This document shows, in pieces, positions 42,548 through 44,358 of a DNA stretch of 44,358 nt. The position numbers and the translations under genes were made by a program. How positions within the stretch are numbered: position 1 is the stretch's first letter; each line of letters begins with the position of its first letter. Origin of the DNA: Alistipes sp. (GTDB taxonomy: Bacteria; Bacteroidota; Bacteroidia; Bacteroidales; Rikenellaceae); NCBI GenBank assembly GCA_017481925.1, contig JAFUOK010000059.1, forward strand, positions 1-44,358. The letters run 5' to 3'. Under the pieces are notes generated by a model that had not been told where the DNA came from, searched no databases, and was given only the letters and a program-made list of their open reading frames with translations.

Positions 42548-42566
42548 GTAGTGGATAGGGGATTCG
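42548..42566 (-). other. probable attachment site / tRNA 3'-end fragment
   Basis: The minus strand reads CGAATCCCCTATCCACTAC, like the T-loop, T-stem and acceptor 3' strand of a tRNA, followed by the terminator at 42494-42527. No tRNA 5' part exists to the right, where AT-rich DNA and an integrase gene begin. This is what the far end of an element integrated at a tRNA 3' end looks like. The tRNA identity cannot be given, and the call is an inference. Confidence 0.45.
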
Positions 42567-42680
42567 TAGTATAATTTTATTCTATTTTATCCTATATCCT
42601 AAAACTGATGAGAATCAGCCTATTATATGCGCCTATCCTTTATTGTATTTTGTATTGTTTTACCCATTTTTGGGTGAAAA

Positions 42681-42712
42681 TTTGGGTGAATGATTTTTAT
42701 TCCCTACCTTTG
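42681..42712 (+). promoter_or_regulatory. integrase promoter
   Basis: TTTG (42681-42684), 20 bp, TACCTTTG (42705-42712), ~100 bases before the integrase ATG. Near it, TACCCA and TGGGTGA repeats form small inverted repeats. Confidence 0.6.
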
Positions 42713-42814
42713 ATATGGTCAAAAGCACAAAACACCCATATTTCATTGACAAATGTAGTAATAATTATTAACACGACAAAATTTGTACGGGTTTTATAGT
42801 AAGTATAGAAATAG

Positions 42815-44089
42815 ATGGCAATTCAGAAGTATAGTATCAAAAGAGACTTGACTCCTCCAACAAAGGCGGGTGTTAGTTCCGTTAGATTGCGAGTATCCTC
42901 ACGATGCAAGCGAGTAGATTTACATACAGGCATCACTCTTACCGATAAGCAGTGGAAAAACGATAGGGTAAAACAGGGATGTATCGTTAATGGTGTTGAG
43001 AGCAACTTGCTCAATGATTTATTGAGAGAGCAGGAAGAGTTCGTGTCCACCTATTTTAATAATTGCGCATTAAGGAATGAACCAATCAACTTGGAGGAAC
43101 TTAAAAAGCAATTCAACTATACCTTCAAGGATACTGCAGAAACAAGAAGTGAAGAGTTTTTCTATATAATGAACTCGTACATTGAGAATACCGCTCAGAC
43201 AAAATCGTGGGGAGATAGATATAAAGATGAGTGGAAAAGAGTAATGGAGGGATTGCGTTCATATAAATCATCAACAAATTGGAGTAGTCTCAGCGAATCC
43301 TATATGAATGGGTATTTGCAATTTCTGTCTCAAACAATGCTCAATGATAAGATGAAGAAGAATCTTGAGAAGATAAGAGAGTTTTTGAATTGGGCAAAAT
43401 TGAAGAAATATCCTGTCAATGACGACTTTTTCTTATATAAACCAAAGTTGCCATCAACAGATAAAGCGGTTAGATATTTAACGATTGATGAGGTCTCTTC
43501 CCTGATTTCATTAGACTTAAGCGCAAATAGAAGTCTTGAAGAAACTCGAGACTACTTCATATTCCAATGTTTTACAGCATTGAGATATTCTGACTTTAAG
43601 AAATTAAAGAGGCATCATATTGAGGAGAAGGACGGAGTTTACTTTATGGAGACCTTTACAAAAAAAGATAAGGATAGAATCCAATTTAGATTGCCAAAGG
43701 TTGCTGCCACTATATATCAAAAGTATTCCGACTATGAATATGATAACGATGTTGCATTTTGTGTTTTATCCAATCAAAAGTTTAATAACCATCTAAAGGA
43801 ATTGGGTGCATTGGCAAACATTCAAGGTGAGTATGTAGATTATAACAGACGCCTGTCTGCAGTTGAAGAGGAGCGCTCCTTAAGGCGAGATATACAAGAC
43901 CACGATGCAAGACGAACTTTTATTGTTACGGCATTGAATGAGGGAATTGATTTGTCTACCATCGCACTTTTAACATCCCATTCAGATATGAAAGCAATGA
44001 TGCCATATATAAAACTGCATCTTAAAGGTGCAGGAAAGGTTATTGATGCCATTGATGCCGTGTTTGACAAAGCAGAAGATGGTGAATAG
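42815..44089 (+). CDS. tyrosine recombinase / integrase
   Basis: 424 residues, AT-rich compared with the chromosome. An N-terminal arm-binding domain (about 1-95), a SAM-like core-binding domain (about 105-215) and the catalytic domain follow. Active-site residues: Arg257 (FTALRYSDF), His363 and Arg366 (HDARRTF), His389 (TSHSD) and the nucleophile Tyr398 (MMPYIKL). This is the common Bacteroidota integrase of conjugative or mobilisable elements and prophages. It lies ~250 bases from the probable att site and points inward to the element. Confidence 0.95.
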   Translation: MAIQKYSIKRDLTPPTKAGVSSVRLRVSSRCKRVDLHTGITLTDKQWKNDRVKQGCIVNGVESNLLNDLLREQEEFVSTYFNNCALRNEPINLEELKKQFNYTFKDTAETRSEEFFYIMNSYIENTAQTKSWGDRYKDEWKRVMEGLRSYKSSTNWSSLSESYMNGYLQFLSQTMLNDKMKKNLEKIREFLNWAKLKKYPVNDDFFLYKPKLPSTDKAVRYLTIDEVSSLISLDLSANRSLEETRDYFIFQCFTALRYSDFKKLKRHHIEEKDGVYFMETFTKKDKDRIQFRLPKVAATIYQKYSDYEYDNDVAFCVLSNQKFNNHLKELGALANIQGEYVDYNRRLSAVEEERSLRRDIQDHDARRTFIVTALNEGIDLSTIALLTSHSDMKAMMPYIKLHLKGAGKVIDAIDAVFDKAEDGE

Positions 44090-44148
44090 TTTGGGGTAAA
44101 TCCGACTTCTGCAATTCACTCTTTGTGGAAGTAAGAGCCTAATTTTCA

Positions 44149-44180
44149 TTTGGTTTTCTCATATTTTATTTGTATATTTA
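44149..44180 (+). promoter_or_regulatory. possible promoter of the NADAR gene
   Basis: TTTG (44149-44152), 20 bp, TATATTTA (44173-44180), one mismatch from the -7 consensus; the ATG follows 17 bases later. Confidence 0.45.
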
Positions 44181-44197
44181 TAAAAATTGAAAAAAAT

Positions 44198-44358
44198 ATG
44201 ATAGAAAACATTAAAGAATTCAGGTATGACAAAAGTGGAGTGATTTTATTTAATTCGTATAGTAAAACGGAAACTGAGGTTTTGAGCAATCTCCACTTGT
44301 GTAGATTGACGTATGATGGTCGGGTGTTTAATAGTTCTGAGCAACTTTTCTTTTGGCT
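44198..44358 (+). CDS. NADAR-domain protein (5' end only)
   Basis: 53 codons are visible before the right edge. The segment EVLSNLHLCRLTYDGRVFNSSEQLFFW matches the start of the NADAR (YbiA-like) fold: LSN-x-x-x-C/P, then Y-D-G-x-x-F/Y-x-S-S-E-x-x-F. NADAR enzymes are ADP-ribosyl glycohydrolases; some act as antitoxins to DarT-type DNA ADP-ribosyltransferases or in phage defence. It follows the integrase on the same mobile DNA with its own likely promoter. The rest of the gene and any partner lie beyond the window. Confidence 0.7.
   Translation, partial: MIENIKEFRYDKSGVILFNSYSKTETEVLSNLHLCRLTYDGRVFNSSEQLFFW

Noticed and set aside
42548-42566. A complete tRNA gene
   Set aside because: Only a T-arm/acceptor-like 3' part is present; the sequence on its 5' side does not fold into the other arms.
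42608-42799. A 63-codon frame before the integrase
   Set aside because: It overlaps the integrase promoter, has AT-rich low-complexity content and no recognisable protein features.

Overview
The window looks like chromosome of a Bacteroidales bacterium; the moderately high GC and gene set suggest Rikenellaceae/Alistipes, but that is inference and no search was run. Reasons: promoters repeatedly fit the Bacteroidota pattern (TTTG, 19-20 bp, TAnnTTTG); there is a NigD-like lipoprotein, DUF4924, DUF4271 next to HemD, AsnA, and a Bacteroidota-type tyrosine integrase.

Layout. 1-440: end of an rRNA operon (3' end of 23S, then 5S) followed by a long palindrome. 1.0-5.5 kb: an AT-rich GIY-YIG gene, rplS, a membrane protein, rnhB, and a cupin/VOC pair. 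5.6-9.7 kb: a surE-histidine kinase-response regulator-ABC exporter operon whose last gene has an amber codon exactly at the Walker A lysine. 9.9-15.4 kb: a DksA-like gene, ileS, a small outer-membrane protein and apt on the minus strand. 15.5-19.7 kb: lipA, lipB, recJ and the RNase P RNA. 19.7-25.2 kb: a rubrerythrin-like membrane protein, an esterase, rpmH and a five-gene operon cdd-rluA-like-dtd-nuclease-DUF4924. 25.3-26.9 kb: a PfkB kinase with a lipoprotein peptide deformylase. 26.9-29.5 kb: a NigD-like lipoprotein, an ECF sigma factor and a protein combining an anti-sigma-like N-terminus, a membrane segment, a long linker and an outer-membrane barrel (Dma-type architecture). 29.6-32.9 kb: lnt, folC and DUF3467. 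33.1-41.2 kb: one long co-directional cluster (LysE-type transporter, cmk, ispH, unknown, S41 protease, histidine kinase, DUF4271, hemD, rnpA, yidD). 41.4-42.5 kb: asnA. From about 42.55 kb to the right edge: AT-rich mobile DNA with a probable attachment site resembling a tRNA 3' end, a tyrosine integrase and the start of a NADAR-domain gene.

The most novel-looking signal is a family of six imperfect palindromes of about 114-123 bp (4085, 4412, 9727, 19010, 21508, 41232). They lie just past gene 3' ends, mostly between a stop codon and an intrinsic terminator, always with the same core strand in the sense direction of the adjacent upstream gene. Their arms differ in sequence between copies yet stay paired, and core stems show compensatory changes (TTTAC/GTAAA versus CATAC/GTATG). 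This implies selection for structure in mRNA 3' UTRs, or a mobile palindrome family. Other points of note are the sigma/Dma/NigD locus, the Walker A amber, an in-frame 15-bp minisatellite inside rnpA, an exported deformylase, and the integrase-NADAR element at the right end.
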